Positions 1 through 10,068 of a stretch of 64,000 bases of DNA are shown here, piece by piece. This DNA is from Trichomonas vaginalis G3 (taxonomy: Eukaryota > Parabasalia > Trichomonadida > Trichomonadidae). The notes under the pieces are model-generated. The model worked only from the letters and a program-made list of their open reading frames with translations, made no database searches and was not told the DNA's origin. The translations under genes were made by a program, and so were the position numbers. The stretch is taken from contig NC_067208.1 in assembly GCF_026262505.1 (NCBI RefSeq), positions 18,237,962 to 18,301,961 on the forward strand. Reading direction: 5' to 3'. How positions within the stretch are numbered: the stretch's first letter is position 1; each line of letters opens with the position of its first letter.

Positions 1-1
1 A

Positions 2-76
2 ATAGTTCCATTATACCATGCGTTTTACTTAGAACTTAGTCTCATATACAACTACTATCGAACGGTAAAAATATAA
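2..76 (+). CDS. 3' end of minor structural protein gene (element A)
   Basis: The last 24 codons of a gene that enters from the left edge. The reading frame ends at a TAA at 74-76 and its residues match the C-terminus of the 282-residue protein at 11651-12499 in element B (ending YNYYRTVKI). It converges on the small gene at 81-323, as in B. The function is discussed at the complete copy in B. Confidence 0.8.
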   Translation: MVPLYHAFYLELSLIYNYYRTVKI

Positions 77-80
77 TCTT

Positions 81-323
81 TTAATACGGTTGAGGTGTTG
101 GATTTGGTTGCCAACTAGACTGTGGTGCAGGTTCAGGCTGTTGTATAACAGGAGCTTGTTCTTCTGGTTCAGGGTCTTTAGGTATAATACCAACGAACTG
201 ACCTACTCTTTTACCAATATTTTTGACTCCGTTCCAAATTCCTCTTCCGACAGATTTTATTCCATTCCATATACCTCTTCCAACATTTCGAAAGAAGTTT
301 CCTATTCTTCCAAAGAAACCCAT
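81..323 (-). CDS. Small Gly-rich amphipathic protein (element A copy)
   Basis: 80 residues, identical to the copy at 11406-11648 in element B. The N-terminal half repeats a Gly, Trp, Ile and Arg/Lys pattern (GRGIWNG occurs twice) that would form a basic amphipathic helix. The C-terminal half is rich in Pro and Gln. Small proteins of this kind sit beside capsid genes in Polintons and resemble adenoviral pVI/pX-like internal proteins only in composition. A virion role is inference. Confidence 0.7.
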   Translation of the reverse strand: MGFFGRIGNFFRNVGRGIWNGIKSVGRGIWNGVKNIGKRVGQFVGIIPKDPEPEEQAPVIQQPEPAPQSSWQPNPTPQPY

Positions 324-341
324 TTTACTATATGTAAAAAT

Positions 342-704
342 CTAATGTCCGCCTAGTCTCTTACGTTTCCTGTTGAGTTCCATAGCATTCTTTAACTGGA
401 GCTCATACATTCTGTTTCTCCTCTGGTAGAAAACATATTCTGGGTCAACTCCTGTGTTCGCGTCATCTGCATAAAGTTGTTTATATCCCACTTCAGGGTT
501 TGTATAAAACTCTTTCCATCTCATATTTGCATACCATGGTGGTAAGCCTAACGCAGCGTCATTTGACATGGCAGTTTGCATTTGTACATCTGTTGGCACT
601 TGACCATAGTTTGCCATTGCAGTTTGTATTCTAACTTCATTTGGAATATTCTCTGGGTTTGGTTGTCCAGGTTGCTGTGCATTCGCTAAGTTCTGTGCGT
701 CCAT
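342..704 (-). CDS. 120-residue Polinton protein of unknown function (element A copy)
   Basis: Nearly identical to 11025-11387 in B (two residue differences), so it is under constraint or very recently duplicated. It contains an internal repeat (RIQTAMANYGQVP, then QMQTAMSND) and a basic C-terminus (RKRKRLGGH). The upstream ATTTTTATCT motif, 8 bases before the ATG, is shared with other element genes. I do not recognise a family. Its place next to the amphipathic protein suggests a structural or DNA-binding role, which is inference. Confidence 0.65.
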   Translation of the reverse strand: MDAQNLANAQQPGQPNPENIPNEVRIQTAMANYGQVPTDVQMQTAMSNDAALGLPPWYANMRWKEFYTNPEVGYKQLYADDANTGVDPEYVFYQRRNRMYELQLKNAMELNRKRKRLGGH

Positions 705-727
705 TTAATATTAGATAAAAATATCTC

Positions 728-859
728 TTACGAGTACATATGCTGAACATTTGCAGGCATTGGTTCATCTTCATATTCTCTATATCTTTCTGCCACGTCA
801 AATAAGTAAATGACACAATGGAAAAAACCTAAAACAAGTAGTCCTATTTCAAACCACAT
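728..859 (-). CDS. 43-residue single-span membrane ORF (element A copy)
   Basis: A short ORF, MWFEIGLLVLGF followed by more hydrophobic residues up to about residue 20, then an acidic and polar tail. The same ORF is conserved at 10870-11001 in B, which supports coding. The N-terminal 20 residues would form one membrane span. It overlaps the end of the methyltransferase region. Function unknown. Confidence 0.45.
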   Translation of the reverse strand: MWFEIGLLVLGFFHCVIYLFDVAERYREYEDEPMPANVQHMYS

Positions 860-1663
860 TTACTTACTAGTAAAATTTCTTTGTTATGACACTTTCTCCA
901 GTTTATAGGACCTCTCTCATATTCTATCTTATCGTATCTAAACTCATAGTCATGTATGTCCTCTAACCATCTCATGACACTTTCCAAACCACTTTTATCG
1001 GATGTAAAGTAAAAGCATGGATGGTTATGTAAAACGTCTAAAGTTTCTAAAGAGTCTCTCAAAGTCCAGTCTACTTGGTATTGAAAATCGTATGTGTTTA
1101 TAGAACGGCGGGTCCACTATAAAGAAAACATTTTCCTTGTTTTTTATATTTTTCATACAACTCTGTCCAATGACATCTCACAAACTCTATACCCTCAGTA
1201 TATTTTTCTATGTTCTCTTTGAAAACATTTGTATAGTTAAGATATAAAACGTTTGACATAAGTGTTTCAATGTCATGAACTCTTATAGAACCACTATACA
1301 ATAGTCTAGAAGATATACTATCCCAGTCAATATACTCTGCTTTTTCAAAACCTCTCTGACAGTATTTTTCTTATCTAATGGTATACGTTCCATCTTACCT
1401 ATAGGTATCTTTTCTTTCAACTCACTCAATATTTTATTTGTGTCTGGTATATGTTTGAGACGGTTCATATAGTTGTCGAAGTCATTGCATATAATCTTTG
1501 AGTCAGGAAATACAGTATGGCACAAATGGGATATATAGAAACTTCCACCGAACAAATCTACAAATGTTAGACCATTCGGTAGTTTCTTAAGTTCTCTCAA
1601 TAGAATATCTTTACATCTACTCTTATTTCCAAAGAAGGGTAACGGTGGTTTTGTGAAATTCAT
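844..1663 (-). pseudogene. Dam-like N6-adenine DNA methyltransferase (element A copy, broken)
   Basis: The N-terminal part has the D12-class (Dam family) signatures: PFFGNKSR near residue 10, the SAM-binding FVDLFGGS near residue 34, and CNDFDNY near residue 60. The start at 1663 (MNFTKPP) matches the copy in B; a longer upstream reading exists but is not conserved. Such methyltransferases are common Polinton cargo, and N6-methyladenine has been reported as abundant in T. vaginalis. This copy looks broken (about two breaks). Confidence 0.75.
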
Positions 1664-1815
1664 TTTATATATATATAATAAAAATGTTTTTACCTGAAAA
1701 GTGACAGAAAAGTGACAAAACATGAAAACATATATATTTTGTGAAAAGCTCCTGGAAGACCCGTATATATAAAGACTTCAGATGGAACACATACTTTTTC
1801 AGTAAGGACATATGA

Positions 1816-1829
1816 GGTGAGATGTCACC
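1816..1829. repeat. Diverged palindromic intergenic element (A version)
   Basis: GGTGAGATGTCACC is one base from the perfect palindrome GGTGAGATCTCACC found five times in element E. It is followed by CTCACCT- and CTCACCC-type half repeats, the same layout as in E. It lies between the methyltransferase start and the terminal repeat. Confidence 0.6.
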
Positions 1830-1868
1830 TGTTTTCTCACCTCATTTCTCACCCGTTGAATTTTCATG

Positions 1869-2165
1869 AATTTCTTCGTAAAGACTTTGTTGAGACTTCT
1901 TCGTAAAGACTTTGTTGAGATTTCTTCGTAAATGAGTGTAAATGACCCAAAAATATATTTTAGGGTAGAAGGGTATATCTAACCTCTTTTTAACCTCTTT
2001 TCTACCCTCTTGAATTTTCATGAATTTCTTCGTAAAGACTTTGTCAAGACTTCATCGTAAAGACTTTGTTAAGACTTCTTCGTAAAGACTTTGTTGAGAC
2101 TTCTTCGTAAAGACTTTGTCAAGACTTCATCGTAAAGACTTTGTTGAGATTTCTTCGTAAATGAC
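1869..2165. repeat. 25-bp tandem repeat (GACTTCTTCGTAAAGACTTT...)
   Basis: A run of units of about 25 bases built on TTCTTCGTAAAGACTTTGT, in two blocks (about 1869-1930 and 2025-2165), with small variants such as CATCG for CTTCG. The blocks flank one copy of the GGGTAGAAGGG dyad element. There is no open frame. A related 23-base repeat occurs at 52247-52293 in element E. Confidence 0.75.
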
Positions 2166-2462
2166 CCTAGTAGTATATTTTTGGTGTAAATTTCATGAAA
2201 ATTCAAGAGGGTAGAAAAGAGGTTAGAAAAGAGGTTAGATATACCCTTCTACCCTAAAATATATTTTTGGTGTAAATTTCATGAAAATTAAAGAGGGTAG
2301 AAAAGAGGTTAGAAAAGAGGTTAGATATACCCTTCTACCCTAAAATATATTTTTGGTGTAAATTTCATGAAAATTAAAAGAGGGTAGAAAAGAGGTTAGA
2401 AAAGAGGTTAGATATACCCTTCTACCCTAAAATATATTTTTGGTGTAAATTTCATGAAAATT
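1965..2462. repeat. Dyad/iteron repeat units, about 85 bp, in both orientations
   Basis: One unit near 1965-2020 in one orientation and three near 2200-2462 in the other. Each has GGGTAGAAAAGA-type direct repeats, a near-palindrome (GGTTAGATATACC), one opposed arm (TTCTACCC) and then AAAATATATTTTTGG. The layout matches the GGTGA/TCACC elements of E, but with GGTTA/GGGTA arms. The opposed units could pair into a long hairpin. Confidence 0.7.
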
Positions 2463-2526
2463 CTGAGTAAAATGACAGATGTTTATATGACACTTTCTCC
2501 GGTTTATAGGACCTCTCTCATATTCT

Positions 2527-2582
2527 AAACATCTTCGGGGCTAGAGGGCACGAAGTGCCTGGAAGCCCCACTACCTTTTTTT
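2527..2582 (-). repeat. Terminal inverted repeat of element A
   Basis: Matches the ends of B: a GATGTTT border, GGGGCT/AGCCCC outer arms, the GGCAC-TTC-GTGCC inner hairpin and a terminal A/T run. Just inside it, 2484-2526 repeats a stretch of the methyltransferase region (near 889-927), a partial internal duplication. Host DNA begins at 2583 (AATTGT is the candidate target duplication; the partner end is outside the window). Confidence 0.9.
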
Positions 2583-3536
2583 AATTGTTATAATTTAAAT
2601 GAAGAAGTAATTTAAAACGATTTTATTTATGATCAAATTTTATATATTTTTTTGGATCAAATCCATTTTAATAGAATTTATATACCATTCATCTATTAGT
2701 AAACACTACCGTATATTATTTTTTAAGCTATCTTATTTTTTGAAATTTTATTCAAATCTTTGGTCGCAAGAAGAATTGCATGATAAATAAAAACATTTAA
2801 TCAAAGTCAATTTTATTTTTCATATTCAAATGGACTGAGTGTTAACATTTAACATTTTTTGCTAATTGTCGTCAAAAATTAGGCGTAAAGCAAAAATTGA
2901 TATTTCATATGGTTTTATGATAGATAAGCATTATATTCCCACTCATTATATTCGTAAATTTTGAGGTTTATCCTTCGCTTTTAAGATCATTGAATTTGAT
3001 TTTTATATAAAATAGTTATATATTAGAAAATAATATGAGTTTATGTGATATTATTTTTCAGAAGATTTCATTCTATATGCCTATGAAAAGTACTCTCAAA
3101 ACTAACTTTTTCCTAATTATAATTAAATCTAGAATATTGTATTATGCTTAGTATTATTTCATTTTTCTCATTCAATTTAGAATTTACAAATGTCAAAAAA
3201 TTGAGAGCTGTCACTTTTGATGAATTTCTGTTTATTACACTTTAAAATGTGACCGGTGACGGAAATCCATGGTAACCAACCGCGGTTCCCGTTTGGAATG
3301 CCATAATTGTGTATCTAAAATAATATGATTATCCTTATTCTGTTTTTTCCAAAATTCTTTTAAATATCTTTTTTGGTTAGATTACTTTATACTTTTTACT
3401 TTTATTTTTTAATTTCAAAAAAATTTGGTGATTGTTCTATTCTGTTACAATGTGCATTATCATATTCTAATGAATTATTCATTACATACATTTAAAAAAA
3501 CTTGTTAAAAATGAAATTAAAAAATTATGTTTATTA
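2583..3536. other. AT-rich host intergenic DNA, no gene seen
   Basis: No open frame of note and no recognisable repeat. A short GC-richer patch near 3250-3300 stands out from the AT-rich background, but I could not pair it with anything as a transposon end. Confidence 0.6.
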
Positions 3537-4511
3537 TTACGCTGTGAATGTGTCAACAGCGGTCATGCCTGTATCTGTATCCCATATTTGCCACAACCTT
3601 TCTGTATCTGCATTTGTGTATTTCGGTTTCAGCTGATACATTTGATTTGGCGTGTAATTTGTTCCAGTTAATGGATTAATTAGGAGATCTTCATGCGGTG
3701 TGTTATTATTGTACTCCCAAATAAAGGCAGGAATAGCCTGAATGCTTTGGCAGCGCTCCAATGTCGGCCAGAATCTCTCAATCTTCCCATTTTGCTAGGG
3801 AGAATGAGAGTCTGTATGCCGCCATTGGACGCCCCAAAGATCAAGTAGATCTTGAAAGGCGCCCCTATTTTCTGAACCGTTGTCGGTCCAGAAACAATAA
3901 GGGGCGCCAAATTCAATGAAGGCGGAAGCCGCAACGTTCGCTGTCGTCGCTGACAGCATATCTGGTATTTGTATACACGCTAGGACTTTGCGGCTAAAAT
4001 TGTCGATTATGCCATAAATATACTGGCCACGAACACCCCTAAAATAATGAACATCTGCGTGCCAGATAAGATTGGGTGAAAGCGCCCAATATCTTACTGC
4101 TGTTTCTGGCCCGGCATGCTCTAATCGCGTCTTGGTGAAATGATTTTCTTTGAAGTATCTGCGTACTTCTCTATAAGATACATCAATTTGTTGTAATTTC
4201 AAATGTTTCCATTGTTTTGTTTGACCACAGGGAAAGGCCCAGTGATCATGTATCACAGCAAGAGCTTTGATTTGGTCGTAGGGATTGACCCTACGACCTT
4301 TCTTGCCTTTAGGCAATGGGATATTCTGTAAGCTAAATTGATTTTGTAAAAAAGATTTTGAAACATCTAAATATTTTAAATCATTTGATTGAAGGGTTGG
4401 GGCGATGGGAACATGGGTGCAAGCTTCTTCCCATGTCATTTTACCTTCTTCAATCTGATTGGAAATACCAATTAGGTAAATTCGATCGACATACCCTTTG
4501 TAAGGATTCAT
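3537..4511 (-). pseudogene. IS481-like DDE transposase, one in-frame stop
   Basis: This encodes the transposase of a DNA transposon that would cut and join DNA through an RNase H-fold (rve) core. About 325 codons, read from MNPYKGYV at 4511; a start 7 codons upstream is also possible. The first half is helix-turn-helix-like (around WEEACTHVPI and SYREVRRYF). The rve core shows the acidic residues in WHADVHY, WTDNGSEN and KIERFWPTLE, so the DDE triad is present. A TAG at 3795-3797 interrupts the frame between the second and third acidic residues (after HTDSHSP, before QNGKIERF). I found no clear terminal repeats. IS481-type elements are known from trichomonads. Other rve-type DNA transposons remain possible. 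Confidence 0.8.
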
Positions 4512-6225
4512 TTTAATGAAGTACGTTAACAATCAAAATATTCTATAAGTGTCTAGTATGGAATTCAAAAGAATAAAGAAAATGGTAACGTAAATAAACG
4601 TATTATGAAATAATTTATAATTAAAATGAAAAAAAGAAAAAATAATAAGTAAAGTGACTGGAAATGAAAATGAAAATCAGTGTACAGTTTTATTTTTTTC
4701 TCGCTGTGAAACGTATTCGGTCTTTTTTTTAAAAATTAATTTTTTGTTAGAGATAAGAGCTAAAACTCGGTAAACAACTTCTTTATGTCTAGAAAATTCT
4801 ATCTTGCCTTTTATTTTTTTCTCGCTGTGAAACGTATTCGGTCATTTTTTTAAAAATTAATTTTTTGTTAGAGATAAGAGCTAAAACTTTGCAGACAACT
4901 CCCCCATGTCTAGAAAATTTAACATTCGTCTCCCATTTTTATATATTTGGTTTAGAATGTTCGAAAATGCGTAATATGGTCATTTATATTATTTGAAAAG
5001 AACCTTTTTTTAATTCAATCTGATCTCACAAAATACTTTAAATTACAAACCTTGTCGTTTGAATAGATAATTAGTATTAAACTCAAATAACTAGTTTATT
5101 TTTGAATAAAAATTATTTGAATTTATTTAATTTTGTGAATTTTCCTTCAAAAATCAAGTTTAAATATCTTATTTGGCATATAATTATAAATACAATGAAA
5201 CATATTCGAAATTGAAAAGAATGACTTTTTCTGTTCTTTCAATCATTCAATTTGAATTTTGCAATATTGGATTTCTCATTAAATAGCTATTAAGAACAAC
5301 AAGCAATTTAACTTACTTTCAAATTTATTTGTGTTATATTCACTCTTCTCAAAACTTATAATTTTCGGCTATAGCATGATTATATGCTATATAATATAAT
5401 AAACCTATAATAGTATCATTCTTTCAATTATTTGAAGAGAAAACCGAAAAAATCTATTTTCGGTCTATAACACTTCTCAAATATAAGTTGGCCTATTCAA
5501 ATAATAAAATTAAATAATATTTAAAATAATAAATAAAAGTGATTGAGGTCATAGCAAAACGGCTGTTTCAGTCATTAATTCTTAAAAATAAAAAGGGTAA
5601 AAACTAAATAAAATGGGTAAAATTCAATAGTGTCTCTGCTATCGTTCAATTTGAAGGTGTATTTTGAAACCGCAAGACACATTGAATTTTTGAATAGTGT
5701 ATTATGGTTTGACAGACACCAATCAAAAAAATAAAATGATATTTATTTTCAATATATAAGATTCTTATATAAAATATAAATATTTTATCGTTTTATTTTC
5801 TTGTTTTAGAAATGTTTTTTATTGAAAAATCAGTATAACTAACTCCAAACTAAAATTTTTGATTTAAAGACACTATGATTACACCAGGCAAATCTTCCAA
5901 GACACCTATCGTCCGGAATCTGACAACCCTAGAATTTTCTCTCACAAATTATTTCAGAATAATTCGTTTTATAACAACAAAAATTAATTAGTTAAGCATT
6001 TGATATTACCCCTAATGTCTATATTACTAAATAAACTCGGCATTATTTATTTGAATCCATTTGAAATATCAATTATTTAGCTTTCAATTTATTTAATTTT
6101 ATCAAATTGATATAAAATTATCAAAAGCAGTGATTTAAAACAAGCAATGTCTTATAAAAAGATTATGTTAGAAATGATTTGAGAGCGGAGTTTGCAATTT
6201 TGATTATCGCGTGAGCAATTTTAAG
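4512..6225. other. AT-rich host intergenic DNA
   Basis: 1.7 kb without a gene. Apart from the 121-bp duplication near its start, I see only AT-rich sequence with scattered homopolymer runs. No clear trichomonad Inr (TCA-Y-T/A-T/A) was found in the last 50 bases before the subtilisin start. Confidence 0.6.
4688..4919. repeat. Tandem duplication, period 121 bp
   Basis: Two adjacent copies of a unit starting TTTTATTTTTTTCTCGCTG, at 4688 and 4809, both containing AAACGTATTCGGTC and ending near TGTCTAGAAAATT. The copies differ mainly around GGTAAACAACTTCTTT versus TGCAGACAACTCCCCC. Non-coding. It may be a remnant of a small repeat near the transposon. Confidence 0.8.
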
Positions 6226-8418
6226 ATGTTTTATCTATTTGTAGCGTGGTGGCTTAAAAATTCGGGAAATGATGAATACGGTGGCTTAGATGGTGAAGAT
6301 ATCAACTGGTCTGGGCATGCATATTACGATAAATACACAGGGAAAGGAATCACAATTGCCGTAATGTCTGATGGAGCGCTTTTCGATCATGTTGCATACA
6401 AAGATAGAGCAATCAAAGATCAGTTTATTAATATTTATACAAATGAAATCATGTTGACAACGAATTCATCACATAACATCGCAACTGCATCATTAGCTCT
6501 AGCAGCAGGGAAAAGAGGTACAGAATTTGAAGGTGTTGCTCCAGGAGCAAATGTTGCATCTTATTTTTTCACAAACTATTCCATGCAAGCAGAACACCTT
6601 CAAACTGTGATGTGCCATCAGAGTTTGAAGTGGAATATATCAATCCTTCAATATCTTTACATTGAGAAACCGAATGGATACGTTCAATACGTTCAACCAG
6701 AAGTAATTCCTAAGGAAATTGCAGATGATTGTTTATATCATCCACAAGAAGGAAATTGGCCACATCCAATAGTGGTTCCAGCAGGAACTTTCTGCGCATC
6801 TGATCCTATTATGAGTCCACCTTCAGGTTGGCCACTAGTTTTTACAATTAGCGGTGTTACTAACAGAGGTCTTTCTTTATATCGTTCTGCTGAAGGTGCA
6901 AGTGTCTTTATGGTTGCTCCTGCTGCTGGAAATGCTCCTATTTTTACAGCTTCGCCAAAATCTACTAATTCAACAAATAAGAACTTCACATCGACTAACG
7001 CAAGTGCAGCGATATTCGCAGGTGGACTTGCTGTTTTATTAGAAGCAAATCCAAACCTAACATTATCTGATCTGTTTTATATTACTGCGTTTTCTGCAGA
7101 TAAAGTAAATCCAAACACGATAATTTGGGACAAAAATGGAATACAACTTAATTATAATAGAAGATCGGGCTTTGGAAGGTTGAATCTGGGTAGAGCTGTT
7201 GATATCGCATTAAATTGGACATCAACTGGGAAATTTTATGAATACAAAGTTGAAAAAACTTTAAATTTAATTATTGAAGACCGTGAGCACAACGTTACTT
7301 TTGATTTCACAGAAAGAAGTGCGAAATCTGTTTTATGCGTCAGTTTATTCTTCAAATCGAAGAAATTATCATTTGGGTCGTTAAATCCACACATTATTAG
7401 TCCAAATGGAACAAGGTGTGAAATGAAAATATTAACAGAGGCAAACTTAACTTCAACAATAAACTCAGTTGAATTAATGGGATATAAATTCTTAGGTGAA
7501 AATCCAATAGGAAAATGGACAGTTTCATTTAGAGTCGCAGACAATGCATATCATGGAACAATAGAGAGCTTAGGTCTTAAGTTCTTCTATAACAAAATAG
7601 CTCCAGATATCTCTTTGATAAATCAAAGAATTGGTTGCCATTCACCATTCGAAGCAAATGTCTCCAAAATTACATTCAAAGAAGATAAAATTTATCTATT
7701 TGCAGCAACAGCTGCTGGGGTCAGAGTAAATGTAAGTGAAGATGTAAAAGACGCATACTACACAGTTTGGCTTGCTTCACCGGATGGAAATGATAGGATT
7801 CTTATTAATGCTAGTTTTAATGAGAAATTCAATTTGTTAAAAATAGAATATACTCCTAGTGTTTTCAGGGATAAACTTGATATGATACTTATTATTGATT
7901 CCATGGATCCTAAGTGCATCTTTTCATCAAATGTTTCAGTTGACTATAGTAATACTTTGGATGTTGGCTTATCCAATCCACCAAATGGAACAGTATACAA
8001 AACTGCAGATACTGACATATATATTGAATATGTTCTGCATCTTGATAGAATCATTTATGATGGATTTTCTACATCAATCGCTGCAACTATTATATCTCCT
8101 GATAGCAAGGCCATTCTAAATAGAGAATGGATCAGAAACACAGGAAATAGGTGGCTTATTAACATGATTCCTTCAACAAAGAAGTTTTATTTACAAATAT
8201 CACCTACTTCAACTGAAAGACAAGAATATATCCATCCTATGACGATTAATTTATTTGTTGTTGAACAAGATGGCAAATATAGGCCCGATGCATTAACTCC
8301 TGTTCAAATTACTGAGATTGTGTTAGGTATTGTATTATTTGTTCTGTTATTGTGTTTCGGGATCTACAGATCTATTGTTTTGTTTTGCACCAAGAAATCA
8401 TCAATTCATTTTGAATAA
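6226..8418 (+). CDS. Kexin-like subtilisin (S8) serine protease, membrane anchored
   Basis: 730 residues from the first in-frame ATG; the frame stays open upstream only to 6178. The N-terminus has a short hydrophobic stretch (FYLFVAWW) and then the usual entry to the catalytic domain (GEDINWSG...YTGKGI). The triad is visible: Asp about 49 in MSDGALFDH, His about 83 in SSHNIATA, Ser about 260 in NASAAIFAG. The spacing (34 and 177) fits kexins, though the motifs are diverged (SHNIATA for HGTRCAG), so activity is uncertain. A P-domain-like beta region follows (about 335-470, with GENPIGKWTVSF). One membrane span lies near 697-722, with a short basic tail. There is no pro-region. The stop TAA is followed by A, giving the TAAA that trichomonads use for polyadenylation. 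A surface or secretory-pathway protease is the likely role. Confidence 0.85.
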   Translation: MFYLFVAWWLKNSGNDEYGGLDGEDINWSGHAYYDKYTGKGITIAVMSDGALFDHVAYKDRAIKDQFINIYTNEIMLTTNSSHNIATASLALAAGKRGTEFEGVAPGANVASYFFTNYSMQAEHLQTVMCHQSLKWNISILQYLYIEKPNGYVQYVQPEVIPKEIADDCLYHPQEGNWPHPIVVPAGTFCASDPIMSPPSGWPLVFTISGVTNRGLSLYRSAEGASVFMVAPAAGNAPIFTASPKSTNSTNKNFTSTNASAAIFAGGLAVLLEANPNLTLSDLFYITAFSADKVNPNTIIWDKNGIQLNYNRRSGFGRLNLGRAVDIALNWTSTGKFYEYKVEKTLNLIIEDREHNVTFDFTERSAKSVLCVSLFFKSKKLSFGSLNPHIISPNGTRCEMKILTEANLTSTINSVELMGYKFLGENPIGKWTVSFRVADNAYHGTIESLGLKFFYNKIAPDISLINQRIGCHSPFEANVSKITFKEDKIYLFAATAAGVRVNVSEDVKDAYYTVWLASPDGNDRILINASFNEKFNLLKIEYTPSVFRDKLDMILIIDSMDPKCIFSSNVSVDYSNTLDVGLSNPPNGTVYKTADTDIYIEYVLHLDRIIYDGFSTSIAATIISPDSKAILNREWIRNTGNRWLINMIPSTKKFYLQISPTSTERQEYIHPMTINLFVVEQDGKYRPDALTPVQITEIVLGIVLFVLLLCFGIYRSIVLFCTKKSSIHFE

Positions 8419-8839
8419 AGAAATCATGAGAATCTTTATATATTTTTCCATTAATAGTATATTAGTTAATAGATGCATCAATACAGAAAATCTTACCTTA
8501 GTGATAAATCAATGATTCAAAGAATGAATGATTAGATTTCATTCAATTAAGTTCAAAAAAGATGGAAAACCAGTGATAAAGTGTTATACATCAGCTTTAT
8601 CTGCATTATGTTCGTTTAACTCAGTTATAACGTCGACGGTAATCTCAATTTCTCACTTTAAAGGATTATCCATTTTATTCACTGCAAAATGCCTTATTTG
8701 ATCTCAAAAAGCGAGTTTAATGATGTTTTATTTTTCGAGCAAAAAATTCGAAGAGAATCAAATCAAAAAAAGTGACTACGGATTTTGAGGATATCGGAAT
8801 TGTGAACTTTACATTAAAAGTTCTCCAGAATTTGTATTC

Positions 8840-9729
8840 ATGCTTGGAGTAGATCTTGGAGGTTCATTTACAAAAATGTGCTTTATTGGAAAAGATGGAA
8901 ATAAGCAACTATTCTGCATCCAACATTAATTGAAGAAATCAAAAATTTCTTTCAAACAGATGAAAACGGCGAATTAAAAATCGAACAAATTCATGAGAAA
9001 ATCGAGAAAATATGCATAACTGGTGGTGGATCCGTTAAATTCCGTGAATTTTTCGAGCAAATTAAACCAAAACCTGTCAAACTCGATGAACTAGGAACAC
9101 AAGCTTTTGGAGCTGCTCATTTACTTAAAGACCGAAGCAATGTTAAAATTTTGGGCCCTCAAATAGAAGATTTAATTCCTTGTATCATTATTTCAATGGG
9201 AACAGGCGTTTCATACTCTGCCCTATCGATTGATAATAAGGTGAAACATGTAGGTGGCTCACCGCTAGGAGGTGGAACCTTACTTGGCTTAGCAAATTTA
9301 CTGATTCAAGTAAATAACTTCGATGAAATACTTAGATTAGCTAATATTGGCAAAACATCTACATTGGACTTACTTATCTCAGACATTTATGGTCAAAATT
9401 ACGGAAATACTTTATTATCTGATGTTTGCGCTTCTTCTTTTGCCAAAGCATCAATAGAACATAAAACTGCTCCTAAAGAAGATATAGCTGCATCACTCCT
9501 TTCTGCAATTTGTTATTCTATTGCAGGTGGAGCTGCAACTGTTGCTAGAGCAGAGAAAGTAACATCTCTTGTTTTTGTCGGTGGTTTCCTCTCAATGGAG
9601 GGAAGTATCCCTGATTCATTATATAAGTCAGCTTCTTTGTTTAACAAAGAAATCTCATTAATTTTCCCAGAGAATCATAGATATGCAGGAGCAATTGGTG
9701 CAGCCTTGCGAGCATCAGAACTCCAATGA
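8840..9729 (+). pseudogene. Type II (Fumble-type) pantothenate kinase, one frameshift
   Basis: Pantothenate kinase phosphorylates pantothenate, the first step of coenzyme A synthesis. The start MLGVDLGGSFTK (8840) holds the ATP-binding motif. After 8905-8920 the frame shifts, and the rest reads LHPTLIEEI onward to the stop at 9729. The second part matches PANK closely: ITGGGSVKF, VKLDELG (with the catalytic Glu), SMGTGVSYS, GGSPLGGGTLLGL, LVFVGGF and a C-terminal AGAIGAALR. The Arg that precedes the GGGT loop in human PANKs is His here (KHVGGSPLGGGT). At about 295 codons it is near the minimal bacterial type II length. No trichomonad intron signals explain the frame change, so either the gene is broken or the read has an error. 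Confidence 0.85.
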
Positions 9730-9957
9730 TTCTTATCATTTGTCCCTAAAATAAATTATGTTTATGTATAAAATATTTCCAATTTTTTTTCTGTATGAAT
9801 TCTATAATTCAATGACTACTTTGCAGCTTTTAATTGCATAATGCAATAATATTAGTTAATTTCTTTCTGTTTATTTTTTTTATCGTCGGAAATATCAGAT
9901 AAAAATCATGTTTCATTCAATGAGAGTATTCAAAGTTTATGAAAAACTTTTCATTGA

Positions 9958-10016
9958 AAAAAAAAAAGGTACTGGGGCTTCCAGGCACTTCGTGCCCTCT
10001 AGCCCCGAAGATGTTT
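9958..10016 (+). repeat. Left terminal inverted repeat of element B
   Basis: A10 run, GGTACT, then GGGGCT (9974-9979), the inner hairpin GGCAC-TTC-GTGCC (9984-9996), AGCCCC (10001-10006) and GATGTTT. It pairs with 34984-35043, with small differences near the A run. It is followed by a doubled GTCACTTTTC. Confidence 0.95.
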
Positions 10017-10068
10017 TGTCACTTTTCTGTCACTTTTCAGGAAAAAACATTTTTATTATATATATAAA

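Larger units (their letters stand above)
1..2582. mobile_element. Polinton (Maverick) element A, partial, right end
   Basis: This is the terminal 2.6 kb of a Polinton that continues beyond the left edge of the window. Bases 1-1720 match the inverted first 1.7 kb of element B (about 10014-11730) almost perfectly, gene for gene. It ends in the same terminal repeat (2527-2582) and a T run, after which host-like AT-rich DNA begins. Between the methyltransferase gene and the terminal repeat lies about 0.8 kb of tandem and dyad repeats that B lacks. Parts seen: the end of a structural gene, two small structural-type genes, a tiny membrane ORF and a Dam-like methyltransferase. The methyltransferase looks broken (about two breaks); the other parts look open. 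The near identity to B suggests a young copy. Confidence 0.9.

Noticed and set aside
1869-2165. Regular 25-bp repeats resembling a CRISPR array
   Set aside because: The repeats are tandem without unique spacers, imperfect, and lie at the end of a eukaryotic Polinton with no cas genes.
3250-4600. Terminal repeats of the IS481-like transposon
   Set aside because: I compared both flanks of the transposase and found no convincing inverted pair or target duplication.
6738-7544. Antisense open frames in the subtilisin gene
   Set aside because: They mirror a well-supported coding frame and have no recognisable domain.
8840-8930. An intron explaining the frame change in the pantothenate kinase
   Set aside because: No trichomonad intron signals (GTATGT start, ACTAACACACAG end) are present in the interval.
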